Shown here one piece after another: positions 32,831 through 42,954 of a stretch of DNA of 64,000 nucleotides. This DNA comes from Ariolimax columbianus. Lineage: Eukaryota; Mollusca; Gastropoda; Stylommatophora; Arionidae. Every line of letters starts with the position of its first letter. Position 1 is the first letter of the stretch. The notes beneath the pieces are model-generated. The model was not told the DNA's origin. It saw only the letters and a list, made by a program, of their open reading frames with translations, and made no database searches. Made by a program: the position numbers and the translations under genes. The DNA lies in the NCBI GenBank assembly GCA_036924085.1, contig JAVGWX010000019.1:11704196-11768195 (forward strand), written 5' to 3'.

Positions 32831-33999
32831 GATATCTGGTTGATCCTGCCAGTAGTCATATGCTTGTCTCAAAGATTAAGCCATGCATGTCTAAGTTCAC
32901 ACTGTCTCACGGTGAAACCGCGAATGGCTCATTAAATCAGTCGAGGTTCCTTAGATGACACGATCCTACTTGGATAACTGTGGCAATTCTAGAGCTAATA
33001 CATGCTTACCAAGCTCCGACCCTCGCGGAAAGAGCGCTTTTATTAGTTCAAAACCAATCGTCGTTTCCCCTCGCGGGGTTGCGGCGTCCCCACTGGTGAC
33101 TCTGGATAACTTTGTGCTGATCGCATGGCCTCATGTGCCGGCGACGCATCTTTCAAATGTCTGCCCTATCAAATGTCGATGGTACGTGACATGCCTACCA
33201 TGTTTGTAACGGGTAACGGGGAATCAGGGTTCGATTCCGGAGAGGGAGCATGAGAAATGGCTACCACATCCAAGGAAGGCAGCAGGCGCGCAACTTACCC
33301 ACTCCCGGCACGGGGAGGTAGTGACGAAAAATAACAATACGGGACTCTTTCGAGGCCCCGTAATTGGAATGAGTACACTTTAAACCCTTTAACGAGGATC
33401 TATTGGAGGGCAAGTCTGGTGCCAGCAGCCGCGGTAATTCCAGCTCCAATAGCGTATATTAAAGTTGTTGCAGTTAAAAAGCTCGTAGTTGGATCTCAGG
33501 CGCAGGCGGGCGGTCCGGCTCGCGCCGGTTCACTGCCCGTTGTCTCCTGCCCTACCGTCTGCCGGCTCTCTCCCACGGGTGCTCTTCGCTGAGCGTCCTG
33601 GGTGGCCGGCGCGTTTACTTTGAAAAAATTAGAGTGTTCAAAGCAGGCCTCGGCTGCCTGAATAATGGTGCATGGAATAATGGAATAGGACCTCGGTTCT
33701 ATTTTGTTGGTTTTTGGAACTGGAGGTAATGATTAACAGGGACAAACGGGGGCATTCGTATTGCGGCGTTAGAGGTGAAATTCTTGGATCGCCGCAAGAC
33801 GAGCTACTGCGAAAGCATTTGTCAAGAATGTTTTCATTAATCAAGAACGAAAGTCAGAGGCGCCAAGACGATCAGATACCGTCGTAGTTCTGACCATAAA
33901 CGATGCCGACTAGCGATCCGCAGGAGTTGCTTCGATGACTCTGCGGGCAGCTTCCGGGAAACCAAAGTGTTTGGGTTCCGGGGGAAGTATGGTTGCAAA

Positions 34000-34048
<49 letters not shown>

Positions 34049-34078
34049 GCGGCTTAATTTGACTCAACACGGCCAACA
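32831..34078 (+). rRNA. 18S ribosomal RNA, 5' two-thirds only
   Basis: The small-subunit rRNA starts at ATCTGGTTGATCCTGCCAGT. Conserved blocks appear in order: GCCAGCAGCCGCGGTAATTC (about 33421), GAGGTGAAATTCTTGGATCG (about 33772), GAACGAAAGTCAGAGG (about 33845) and AAAGGAATTGACGGAAGGGC (about 34010). The match ends after GACTCAACACGG, where the normal continuation is absent, so about 550 bp of a typical 1.8-kb metazoan 18S are missing. Some usually invariant positions differ: GAGAAATGGC for the expected GAGAAACGGC, and GCGCCAAGACG where TTCGAAGACG is usual. It is best read as a truncated pseudogene or orphon, not a working gene. Confidence 0.92.
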
Positions 34079-34440
34079 CTGAAATGACTGACATGCCGAG
34101 ACCACTTTTCTGGGGTCTAATATGAAACTGCTGCTGGATTTAGACCCTCAGAAATCTGGGGTTATGCCCTCTGTGGCTCGGTTGGTCTGCATCCAGTGTC
34201 TGAAAAAGGAATTGACGGAAGAGCACTATCAGGAGTGGAGCCTGAGGCTAAAATTGACTAAACACGCCAATAGTGTAGAATGACTGTCAAAAGAGAGCAC
34301 ATTCGTGGGGTCTAATAGTGAACATGTGCTGGTATTAGACCCACGGAAAACAGGTCAGTCTCAAAACCCCCAAATGAAAGAGCGCCTGCTACGGTAATCT
34401 GGTCTTCACCCTGCAGAAATCGCAGGCTCCAGAAACTGGG
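34009..34440 (+). pseudogene. Chimeric 18S/28S segments in tandem
   Basis: The 18S block AAAGGAATTGACGG...GACTCAACACG at 34010-34072 recurs, diverged, at 34207-34266 (AAAGGAATTGACGGAAGAGC, then GACTAAACACG). Both copies are followed by the same kind of tail: GCCAA(C/T)A, GAATGACTG, GGGGTCTAATA, a TGCTGG block and TTAGACCC. From TTAGACCC on, the second tail (GACAGG-like, CAAATGAAAGAGCGC, TGCTACGGTAATCTGGT) matches the 28S region about 500 bp before its 3' end. The same illegitimate 18S/28S join thus appears twice, showing that a rearranged unit was duplicated. Confidence 0.7.
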
Positions 34441-34444
34441 CCAT

Positions 34445-34945
34445 TTACAAACTAAAAGCCCTCTATTGATACGGTCTGGCTAATATTGAACGGGTGCTGG
34501 AAATAAACCCTCTGAAGACAGGTCAGCTTTACCCTACAAATGACAATGCTCTGCTACGGTAATCCTGCTACGCCCGAGAGGAGCCGCAGACATTTCGGTT
34601 CACGTACTAGGCGGATAAGCCAACGGTTCGAGGTGAGGGATTATGGCCGAACACCTCTAAGCCAAAAATCCCGCCTAAAAGCAGCCCAGCACAAATGCAA
34701 AGGGAGGCTTCGACATGGTGGGGACCTCGGGGTCACGCTCCAGCCCCGCCCGGTCAAGCCGCAGAATGAGGTCTCTGCCGTCCGCTGATAAAAGCGGGCG
34801 GGAAGCTGCTCGATATTCACCCCATACGGCGATGAGGAATGAAATCATTTGTAGAAGACTTAGTTCTCGGTCGGGTACCCTAAGCAGTAGATCAGCTACC
34901 TCACTGCGAACTGCTGAGACTCAACCCTTGACCATGTCCGCTCCC
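34445..34945 (+). rRNA. 28S ribosomal RNA 3'-terminal fragment
   Basis: 28S 3'-end landmarks appear in order: GAAGACAGGTCAGCTTTACC (about 34512), TGCTACGGTAATCCTGCTAC (about 34552), CGAGAGGAGCCGCAG, GGTTCACGTACTAGGCGGAT (about 34598), GGATTATGGCCGAACACCTC (about 34640), TTAGTTCTCGGTCGGGTACC (about 34860) and GCTGAGACTCAACCCTTGAC (about 34914), the usual 3' end. Many substitutions and small indels mark it as degenerate. It lies on the same strand as the 18S segment. Confidence 0.8.
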
Positions 34946-34999
34946 TAGGCGGACAACATTTCCGTGCAAGACTAGGCTTGTCACCTGGTCAAATGCACT

Positions 35000-35185
35000 A
35001 TTTCGAGAGGAATCACAGGTCGCTGACATTTGGTTCACGTGCTTGGCTGATAAGCTACCATCTGAGGGATTACGGCCGAACGCCTCTAAGCCAGAATCCC
35101 GCCCAAAATCTCAGCACCGCTGAGATGGGAGGCTACGACATGGCTGGGGCTTGTGTCCCGGCCCGATCGAGCCGCAGGAATGCAC
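35000..35185 (+). rRNA. Second 28S 3'-region fragment
   Basis: CGAGAGGAATCACAGG, TTTGGTTCACGTGCTTGGCT, GCTACCATCTGAGGGATTAC and GGCCGAACGCCTCTAAGCCA repeat the 34580-34680 segment, here closer to a mollusc-like 28S. It stops after CAGCCCAGCA-equivalent sequence; the terminal TTAGTTCTCGG block is absent. CACCTGGT(C)AAATGCAC occurs both before it (about 34982) and after it (about 35184), so it may be part of a duplicated unit. Confidence 0.78.
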
Positions 35186-35189
35186 CTGG

Positions 35190-35535
35190 TAAAATGCACT
35201 CCTTCCTCGCTCTTTGCATCTGTCTGCTATCAGTCATTCCAATGGACGCAGAAGAGATGCAGTCCAGCGGACACTGCACCTCCTGTCCTATGGTGGCAAG
35301 CTCCCGGGTGGCGGGGAATGCTAGGCGTACCATCACTGCAGATGAGCCGAGAAAATAGAGCGAGCAAAAAGATACCTCACTCATATGCATATGCTACGTT
35401 TCTGGCAGGACGTGACGATCCTGGGAAAAAGTCACACTGGACTGCCTCTCTTCCGGGATAGTACAAACTAGTACATAGTCCATCATATCATTTCCAAACA
35501 CTATAGACACGAGTAGGGAAGACTCGATAGTCCTG
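35190..35535. other. Post-rDNA spacer, no gene recognised
   Basis: Overlapping ORFs of 102 and 126 codons exist but begin in 28S-derived sequence and have no domain. Possible IGS remnant. Confidence 0.4.
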
Positions 35536-35536
35536 C

Positions 35537-35735
35537 AAGACAACTTCCCAAGAGAGACAACTCTGACCAAAAACAACTGCTGCCTTGCAGTTAGGCTGGG
35601 GACAGCCAAAGGCTAAGGAGGGCAACCCTACAGAAACGCCTGTTGAAATCGGATGCACTGAGCCACTGGCTAACAAATTAAATCAGTGCAACGTAAATAT
35701 CGCTGTAAACAGCGTACGAAGAAGAAGAAGAAGAA
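35537..35735 (+). mobile_element. SINE1 copy, degraded, with GAA tail
   Basis: Blocks include AGCCACTGGCTAACAAATT, a GAAATCGGATGCACTGAGCC core, AAATATCGCTGTAAACAGCG and TACGAAGAAGAAGAAGAA at the end. The core is intermediate between SINE1 and SINE2 forms. The tail TACGAAGAAGAAG is also the terminus of the LINE-A copies ending at 4082 and 10536. Confidence 0.7.
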
Positions 35736-35799
35736 GAATAACATCTAAATCGTCACTCTGTGTTGATGTACATATAAGCTGGTTACAGTGAGTCAAAAG

Positions 35800-36128
35800 C
35801 GGTAAGCGGTAGAGTGTTGGACGTGCCAATGATCGGTCGATTATTGGTAGTAGTAGAGTGTTCGAAGTGCAAATGATCGGTCGGATATTGGTAGTAGTAG
35901 AGTGTTCGAAGTGCCAATGATCGGTCGGATATTGGTAGTAGTAGAGTGTTCGAAGTGCCAATGATCGGTCGGATATTGGTAGTAGTAGAGTGTTAGACGT
36001 GCCAATGATCGGTCGGATATTGGTGGTAGAAGCGTGTTGGAAGTACCATGATCTGGTGCAGATATTGGTGGTAGAAGCGTGTTTTAAGTACCAGTGATCA
36101 TCTGCGGATATTGGTAGTAGTAGAAATG
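35800..36128 (+). repeat. 44-bp tandem repeat, about 7 copies
   Basis: GATCGGTCGGATATTGGTAG followed by TAGTAGAGTGTTCGAAGTGC and CAAT repeats at exact 44-bp spacing (35831, 35875, 35919 and on), then decays after 36030. Confidence 0.93.
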
Positions 36129-36285
36129 CCTCATCATTGAACGATCGATGCCAACTACTGACAGTCTGGACTGTGAGATTTGTTCGCGAAGTAGACGATG
36201 ACCATATCCACGACGGACTTGCCTCAAAACATTTCAGGTTTTACATAATAGGGCCACCATTTCCTCTCCTAGCATATTGTGACAA

Positions 36286-37119
36286 ATGTCAATGGAAGGT
36301 TGTGATTGGTTCTGGAAACCCCATGCATACACCGACGGTTCTGTAACAAACACTACACAGAACGGAGGGGCAGGAGCATTCCTGAACCTACCAAATGGCA
36401 GAAAAATAACACTGTCATTCGCTACTGGTAAGTACACAAGCAATTTCAGAGCGGAGGCAGAGGCACTGAGGGCGGCAGTGGAAGAAATGGTGACACACAG
36501 TGAAAATGAGAGCCATATAGTCCTGCTGACAGATGCTCTCGCCGTAGTCACAGCGCTAAAAAGCCAGAAAAACACTGAGCTTAATGACTTAAGAGCAGCA
36601 CTCTGCAAACTGTGCCAGCAGTCCGCACCAAAAAGGGTAGTGGTACAGTGGGTTCCGTCACACTGCAACATCCAAGGCAACGAGGAGGCAGACAGACTGG
36701 CAAAAGAAGGTGAAAGACTACCACAAACAGATACCAGTATGACGTACGAAGAGTCAAAACGGCTTATCAAAGCCAGATACATGACCAAATGGGAAACCGA
36801 ACATACTGGTTACACCAAAAACGATGCCTATTACCAGTTGAACCGAAGAGAGCAGGTCGTTGTCTTCAGACTTCGCACTGGCCACAACAGACTGAGGTAC
36901 CACCTATTCAACAAATTGAAGATAGGGTGTACCGACGAATGCCCGTGCGGTACTGGTAAAATGACCACTGAACATCTGCTGCAGAACTGCCCGACATACG
37001 AGGATCAGAGAGAGCAGATGTGGCCATTGCCAGTGGAACTGCAAGACAAGCTCTATGGCAGTGGCGAGAGCCTCAGGATGACCGCCGCTTTTTTCGAAAA
37101 AATAATGGTTACTGTCTGA
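36286..37119 (+). CDS. LINE-A ORF2 C-terminal fragment: RNase H and knuckle, open frame
   Basis: The 277-codon frame begins with about 12 codons of flanking DNA and then enters the element in frame. It carries the complete RNase H catalytic set: Asp in YTDGS, Glu in AEAEAL, Asp in LLTDAL, then His and Asp in WVPSHCNIQGNEEADRLAKE. The CPCGTGKMTTEHLLQNCP knuckle follows, and it ends IMVTV then TGA. No RT remains. The open frame reflects a recent insertion, and expression is not implied. Confidence 0.85.
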   Translation: MSMEGCDWFWKPHAYTDGSVTNTTQNGGAGAFLNLPNGRKITLSFATGKYTSNFRAEAEALRAAVEEMVTHSENESHIVLLTDALAVVTALKSQKNTELNDLRAALCKLCQQSAPKRVVVQWVPSHCNIQGNEEADRLAKEGERLPQTDTSMTYEESKRLIKARYMTKWETEHTGYTKNDAYYQLNRREQVVVFRLRTGHNRLRYHLFNKLKIGCTDECPCGTGKMTTEHLLQNCPTYEDQREQMWPLPVELQDKLYGSGESLRMTAAFFEKIMVTV

Positions 37120-37145
37120 CTGTGTACGCAGAAGAAGAAGAAGAA
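36321..37145 (+). mobile_element. LINE-A copy, 5'-truncated, 13-bp TSD
   Basis: The insertion runs from within the RNase H start (HAYTDGS) to (GAA)n. GGTTCTGGAAACC flanks it exactly at 36308-36320 and 37146-37158. The sequence is nearly identical to the 14.66-16.50 kb copy. The pre-insertion locus would read ...TTGTGATTGGTTCTGGAAAC followed by CATACCATTGC and is not a TE that I recognise. Confidence 0.95.
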
Positions 37146-37159
37146 GGTTCTGGAAACCA

Positions 37160-38095
37160 TACCATTGCTACTGAAACAGCAGTGCAAGCAACTGGGCGAA
37201 GAATTCCTTACATTTTTATAATAATTTTTTTTCTTTGGAAAATGACTTAGAACTCTAAGGCGATGAAGTGTGTTCGCAAACGTTTGACAACGACCGCAAA
37301 GACAAGTGAATGTTAAGGACTCAGAAAATATACACACCAGACATCACACAATAAAAGTGACGGGGAATGCACTCAAGAACTGAGACACACCGTTACGCTT
37401 AGGGGGGAAATAGATGCGATTTTTTTAGTGCGAACTTCAACTGAGGAGGAGAATGGAGCCTCGGACAGGCAGTGGACCAATAAGCCTCAATGCAAAATTT
37501 AATCTACCAACTCAGTGAACGTATTTTTAGTGGCCTAGTCTTTTATATGTCAAACATTTACAACTAGACTTAGTTCGATCCTAACAATGTGTGCAGATTA
37601 TTAAGTCCTAGCCTTCCCATCATACATCATGAGGACGTAATGCTTGTATTGGGATAAACAAAAACACACACAAGAGTAGTTTCAAATGACAACAAAATAA
37701 TTAGCAAAGAATAAGTGAAAACTGCAGGTAGACGAGTGGAGAGAAAAAGAGAAAAGGTGTTTGTGTGTAAATGTGTTTTAAAATGGTAATTCTTTCTTGT
37801 GAAATATTTATAATAGTCAGCTCCTCAGCTATTTCAACACAGCGTTAGATAAATGTACACAAATGCCATTGTTCTGTCAGCCTAGCAGCATCAAGGTATT
37901 TGGGGAACCTGGAATCACAATTGGCGAGGAAGAGTGTTCATAATTACGGTTATCCAGACTCGTTCTATTTTTAGCAGACGCAGAATTTCTTTGCTAGTAA
38001 CATATTTGATATAGTTACTCGGGATGATGTTGTTGTTGTTGTATTTCTTGTTCTTGTTGCTGGTGTTGAATATCCACAATGAATACATTTACTTG
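37160..38095. other. Intergenic DNA, nothing recognised
   Basis: AT-rich and interrupted in all frames. Confidence 0.5.
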
Positions 38096-38098
38096 ATT

Positions 38099-38262
38099 GT
38101 GCGCCCTGAAAATGGTGTTAAGTGGCGGGTTGCAGTAGCTTTTATCACATCCCGAGGGCACTGATGAAGGTTCACCAGTGTCCTCGAGGCTGTTTTGCTA
38201 TCAAAAGCTTCATCTGCGTATCGCTCACTACTATGGCGATCACATCGATCCCCACCTTGGTA
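38099..38262 (+). repeat. Dispersed repeat, copy 1 of 2
   Basis: CCCTGAAAATGGTGTTAAGT, TCACATCCCGAGGGCACTGA, TCATCTGCGTATCGCTCACT and ACTATGGCGATCACATCGAT match 49788-49945 in the same order and orientation. The family is unknown to me and non-coding. Confidence 0.75.
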
Positions 38263-38689
38263 GTCAAACTGCAATGATTGCAGAAGTGAGGTAGGGGTCT
38301 TGGTCAGTATATTTGACCTAACCCTGACTAACATTGTCTAATCAGTATGTTTTGTCTGACCAGACCTCTCTCATTACTAAGCACGATGTTAAACATGTTC
38401 TTAGTTTCTCAGCTTGAGGAGAGCTCTGTTTCTCTTTTTCCAGTAGGTTTCTTGAAGTAAGTGTTCAATACATGGGGTGTTATCATTAAAGCAATGTAAG
38501 GTGAGCGCTCTCTAACTGCGTGTCACGTGTCGTCAGACAAAATGTAACAGTAGCGTTCCCCTGGCTGTTATTGGCTGATTCTTCGTTTTCGCCAAATTCG
38601 TTTTCATTCGCTGAAAAATATCATGTACATATTTCTTGTATAAATTTGAATGTCTTGTGTAGTTTATATACAGTTACGCAACTTTTCTC

Positions 38690-39260
38690 TTCAAGTTTTG
38701 TTTCTCTTGTGCACATTGTCTTCGGGACACTTCTGTAGTATGTGCTCTGCAGCCTGTGGTGCCAGTCCGCACGTACACTTGGCTCGCCCATCTTCAGTTC
38801 TGTGTACGTGTGGTGCGGAGTCAGTTGTGTCCTTTCTTGTGTACAACATGGCAGTTTACTCTTGTCTGTTTATATTACGTTAATCGTTTTGCGTTACTGT
38901 TTGTAGCTCTGATTGATTTTAGCATCCCGTATCTCTGTTGGCATGTAATTGATACATCCAGTTGTTCGTCTGCAGCGCCCTACATTTCTGCTCGATCTGC
39001 TTTCATTTCTTTGTATCACGGTATTTCACAATGGTAAGGACAACCCTGCGCTGGGTCCTCAGGTCAGGCATAAGAGCCTGTAGACCTGCCACTTTCCCGG
39101 ACTTCAGTGCTTGGAGTGTTGATTTTGCATCTGTCAGAAATACTACAGGTTGAGGATCGAGATTGACATTAACCATTTTATTAGTTGCAACCTTAATTGC
39201 CTGGATTTCTGAATCACATTTATGACATGATTTCCCAGCTCGTACTCCGAGTGTATCCCT
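38690..39260 (-). mobile_element. I/Jockey-type RNase H and knuckle relic
   Basis: Minus strand: RAGKSCHKCDSEIQAIKVA (RNase H Glu block), PQPVVFLTDAKSTLQALKSG (Asp block), TQRRVVLTIV; then, after a broken stretch, CTCGLAPQAAEHILQKCPED (CxC-H-C knuckle) at about 38735-38800. The WVPSHC/ADRLAKE end of RNase H is lost. It resembles LINE-A in plan but is a different, older family. No RT block is seen upstream. Confidence 0.72.
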
Positions 39261-39399
39261 AATATTGTTTTGAGTATTATATCTTCACTTTTGGATGAAA
39301 GCCAATAAAATTATTTTGTTCAGTTTTTGTTGCCATAGATACTGTTCAACCATTTCATAGAAGATCTTAATCACTTTATCGACATACCCGCTATGGAGC

Positions 39400-39715
39400 A
39401 CACAACATTTTATGATAAGGAATGCCTTAGTTTGTCCATGACTTCTATTGTTAATGTCGCAATCCTAGAACAGACAATCTGAACTAACCGAGCATGTGGT
39501 GTGTGGCGACTGGCTGCAATAAAACCTACTCTGCTAATGTGATATTGGTCTTCTCCAGCACAAATATGGATTTCGCCATTTGAGAATGACTCGGCTTTAG
39601 CACGAGTTTCGCTGAGACCATTAATGTCGAAATTCAGAGATTGAAGACTTTCCATTAGTTCGTGTTGTCTCGGTAGTCCAAATCCGCTCTTTAGATTGTA
39701 AATTATCACCTTAAA
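39400..39715 (-). mobile_element. Non-LTR AP-endonuclease N-terminal relic
   Basis: A 99-codon minus frame reads MIIYNLKSGFGLPRQHELME, LNFDINGLSETRAKAE and HISRVGFIAASRHTPHARLV. LSETR is the catalytic Glu block of the RTE-like AP-endonuclease, and VGF-- is the next conserved strand. It ends without the rest of the domain. Confidence 0.72.
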
Positions 39716-40122
39716 TTAGTTTTCGGTTTGGCTTGTCTGGGAGGTTTGCTATATTTACCGGTTATTTCTGTAAGTCTCTCGACTAGGCCAATAGAATGCA
39801 TCCCTTGGTCCAACTTTTCAATCATCATTTGGCTATATATAGTCAAGGTGTGGCTGGATTAAATTGTGGGTGTGTTGTAATATGTTGCTCAGTATGTCTG
39901 GTAACCTTTCTGTGTTTTGTTCTGGACTTTTTTGTTTTAAAATATTGTTTAAATTAATTTTGTATTTTTATGGTATTACTATTTTTTTTTTTTAAATAAA
40001 TGAAAATGGTTCATAGAATCGGATTCACTGCACCTGTGCGTCACCATATGTACTAAGTCCCTTTCACTACACCTTGCCCCTCTCCCTCCCCCTATATATA
40101 CTCAGTCTATTTCACTGCACCT

Positions 40123-40141
40123 CTCCCCCCCCCCCCCCCCA
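40123..40141 (+). repeat. Poly-C tract
   Basis: About 18 consecutive C residues, in a region where CTCAGTC--TTTCACTGCACC also repeats loosely three to four times (40060-40215). Confidence 0.95.
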
Positions 40142-40624
40142 TCCTCTTCACTCCTCTATATGAACTCAGTCCCTTTCACTGCACCTTGTTCTCCCCACCC
40201 CACCCCTATTGTACTCAGTCATCTTCATTGCTGAAATTCCGACGACAGAGTACCAACGCTGGAACTCCAATAATTGTTCCTGATTCGTCAGGTTCCCATT
40301 TGCAGGTGGGTCGACTGGGAAAGGTGGTCACCTCATAAAAATGTTACGACACGACGAGTAGATTACTTGCGTTTTAATTCACCACAAGCAAAAGAAATGT
40401 TTATTTTTATCAGCGATTTTGAGGTAGTGACGTCATAGAATAGTCCACATTTTAACTTTCAAACATTCTGCGAGAATAGACGAGAATCTCTACTCCCGCG
40501 TATTCCTGTCGTCTTAGAAATGCATCTCTGTCAACGTTGGTCCATGATAAGGAGATAACATCCAGTTTCTGCAGCAGCATGCCATTATCCATGTTGTCAA
40601 ATAATGTAATAACAACCATGTTAT

Positions 40625-40798
40625 CAAACTCTAACCATAAACCTAATCCTAACCCTAACCCTAAACCCAACTATAACCCTAAACGTAGTCCTAAATCTAA
40701 CGCTGTTCCTTACGCTAACACTGACCCTAATCCTAACCCTAAACATATACATAACTTTAACCCTAATCCTAACCCGAACCCTAAGACTAACAATTCAC
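40625..40798 (+). repeat. Degenerate telomere-like (CCCTAA)n tract
   Basis: About 170 bp rich in CCTAACCCTAA, with substituted hexamers (CCTAATCC, CCTAAACC, ACGCTAAC). Read on the minus strand it is TTAGGG-type, the ancestral metazoan telomere motif. It is internal and diverged, so it is an interstitial remnant and not a chromosome end. Confidence 0.88.
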
Positions 40799-41084
40799 AA
40801 AACTGAATATAACCATATTTTCTAGACTTCTTTCGTCATCTAAGTCTTATTTTATTGATTTAAAATATATGCAATTAAATCGTAGTGTTCTCCATTTAAC
40901 CCGAAATGGACTGTCCAGTTACGTACAATGAGAGCCCAGGGAACTCTGTTTGGGGTGAATTAGGGCACAAGTACCCATTACTGGTTAGTCAAACCGAGCG
41001 CGACGGGATTTAAACCTAGTACGTTTGGATTGCAAGCTCACAAACAATAGACCACACACTCTCGAAATACAGTAATGTTTTATG

Positions 41085-41412
41085 AATGGTACACCGCAAT
41101 GTTCTGACATGTATACTATAATGTCCTGATGTGTACACTGTAATGTTCTGACTTGTACACTGTAATGTTCTGACAAGGATTTTGTAATATTCTAACTTGT
41201 ACACTGTAATGTTCTGACTGCTAGTCTACACTGTGATTTTCATACTTGTACATTGCAATTCTCTAACAAGTATATAGTAATGTTCTGACTTTTACAATGT
41301 AATGTTCTGCCTTTTACAATGTAATGTTCGGACTTATACACTGTACTGTTCTGACATGTGTACTGCAATGTTCTCACAGGTGTAATGTAATGTTCTAACA
41401 AGTACACAGCAG
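41085..41412 (+). repeat. About 22-bp minisatellite, about 15 degenerate copies
   Basis: Units resemble TGTACACTGTAATGTTCTGA followed by CT, with variants in the first third (TTTACAATG, TGTGTACTG). Confidence 0.9.
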
Positions 41413-41414
41413 AA

Positions 41415-42395
41415 CCACACAGCTCATGTCTCTTCAGAGTTAATCTAAGATTGCATGCCACACCATCAAGTGATAAACATGCCCTGATATGAACAAAAAG
41501 AACTCAGTCTGTTTTTGAATGCACTGTTCACGAATAAACTAAACAATAAACCAAATTAACAATAATATTAATACAACACTGATACAATTCATATAATCCT
41601 TCTTCTCGCAAACCAATCACGGACTGACCTGCTTCTTTTCATAAACACTATTAAAAAAGATTTCCTGATAAGATTCTTTTTGAGGATGAAGGAATAGGAC
41701 TACTGCATTTCCATGCTGTTGGTAAAATACACCTAAAAAGGGTTGTAGATGTGATATATGAAAGTAAAAAATAATAAGACGAGGCTGTGGTGGCACCGTG
41801 GATTACAATAACGTGTAAATAAAACATGTATTGATATGGTCAGATACCACGATAAGAAGAAAAGAGAAACTACGTTACGACCAAAAAGCCTTCATCAAGG
41901 ACAACGCCCAACACAAATGGAAGATCACATACAATGGATCGACTTCATCGCCGCGGGTTTCCCCATATGGCTCAGTGTCTGTCGGCAGAAAGGTATCCCC
42001 TCCTGCTGAGAGCATTGCACAAAGAACGAACTCCATAGCTCATGATCCCAGAGATTTCCGGAACAAATCGACATGAACCAATGAGTCGAACGGCTTAACC
42101 ACTTCACCAAAAGTAAAAGAACCCGTAACAATATCAAATGAGCTTTCTAGCTAAGTATTGTTTTTTTTTCTTCTTTAGTGTTCATATTTGTATTTTATTT
42201 AATCATCACTTCTTCTATAAGTCGTTTGCTCACATGTTCCTGATGAAGGTATTTTGTTCGCGACGTATGTTTCTATTCCGTGTTTGTCTTATCACGTATC
42301 TGGCCGTATGTACACATTTTTTTACTGTATTATATAAAGGCCATTTCTGAAGAAGAACCATTGAGATAGCACATACAGAGGTTTGTGCATACTTC
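41415..42395. other. Intergenic DNA, nothing recognised
   Basis: Short ORFs only; no domain or repeat seen. Confidence 0.45.
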
Positions 42396-42399
42396 GTGT

Positions 42400-42800
42400 A
42401 AGTGTTTGATTTGTAGTCGTAGAGTCGCCTTTCGTGACAAGGATACGGGTTCAATTCCCGTGCGAGCGCATGAGCTGCAGTGGTCAGCGACCCATAGCTG
42501 ACTGCTAGTGTCAGGGCCAGCGAACCAAAGCTGCCAAGACCGTTCTACACCTCCACGCAGTGATCCTGGATAACAGGCTGCAGCAGGGCAGACTGGCTTA
42601 GGAGAAGAGATCGAAGAGGGAATGCTAACCCGGTACTCAACAAATATTTGCTGAAGTCGGATGTGGGACCGAAAGGTGCAAATATCGCAGTAAAGCTATA
42701 AACTACGACAGAACGCATTCCGTTCTCTGATCTATATTCTGTTACTTAAGCCCTTTCAGTGTTTGGTAGTGGGAGATTGAGAATGAACGAAGCCGAGCCA
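42400..42800 (+). mobile_element. SINE1 copy, the most complete
   Basis: The tRNA-like head has a clear B box (GATACGGGTTCAATTCCCGT, 42442-42461) and a weaker A box near GTAGTCGTAGAGTCG. The body follows with CATGAGCTGCAGTGGTCAGC, GATCCTGGATAACAGGCTGC, TGCTGAAGTCGGATGTGGGA, CCGAAAGGTGCAAATATCGC, ATAAACTACGACAGAACGCA and, at the 3' end, GGGAGATTGAGAATGAACGA. The GAA tail is eroded here. Length is about 380-400 bp. It is non-coding and presumably Pol III transcribed when active. Confidence 0.82.
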
Positions 42801-42954
42801 AGCCAATTCCCGTACCATCACGCTTTATTAGACTCATCTGTCATTGGATACCTGAGGAAGGCAGTTCAGGTTGGGCTGAGAACTGGTTACCCCACCTCAT
42901 ATGCAAGCTGCAACCTAGTACAATAAAGTCTCTAAAACTTCATCCTGGGCAGCA

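Noticed and set aside
32213..32958. Overlapping ORFs of 119 and 161 codons in GC-rich DNA
   Set aside because: They overlap the 5' ETS-like region and the start of 18S rRNA; coding is very unlikely.
34978..35461. Cys/Ser-rich ORFs of 102 and 126 codons
   Set aside because: They start inside 28S-derived sequence and lack domains.
42441..42463. A functional tRNA gene
   Set aside because: Only a B-box-like segment with a weak A box; no full cloverleaf and it leads straight into the SINE1 body.
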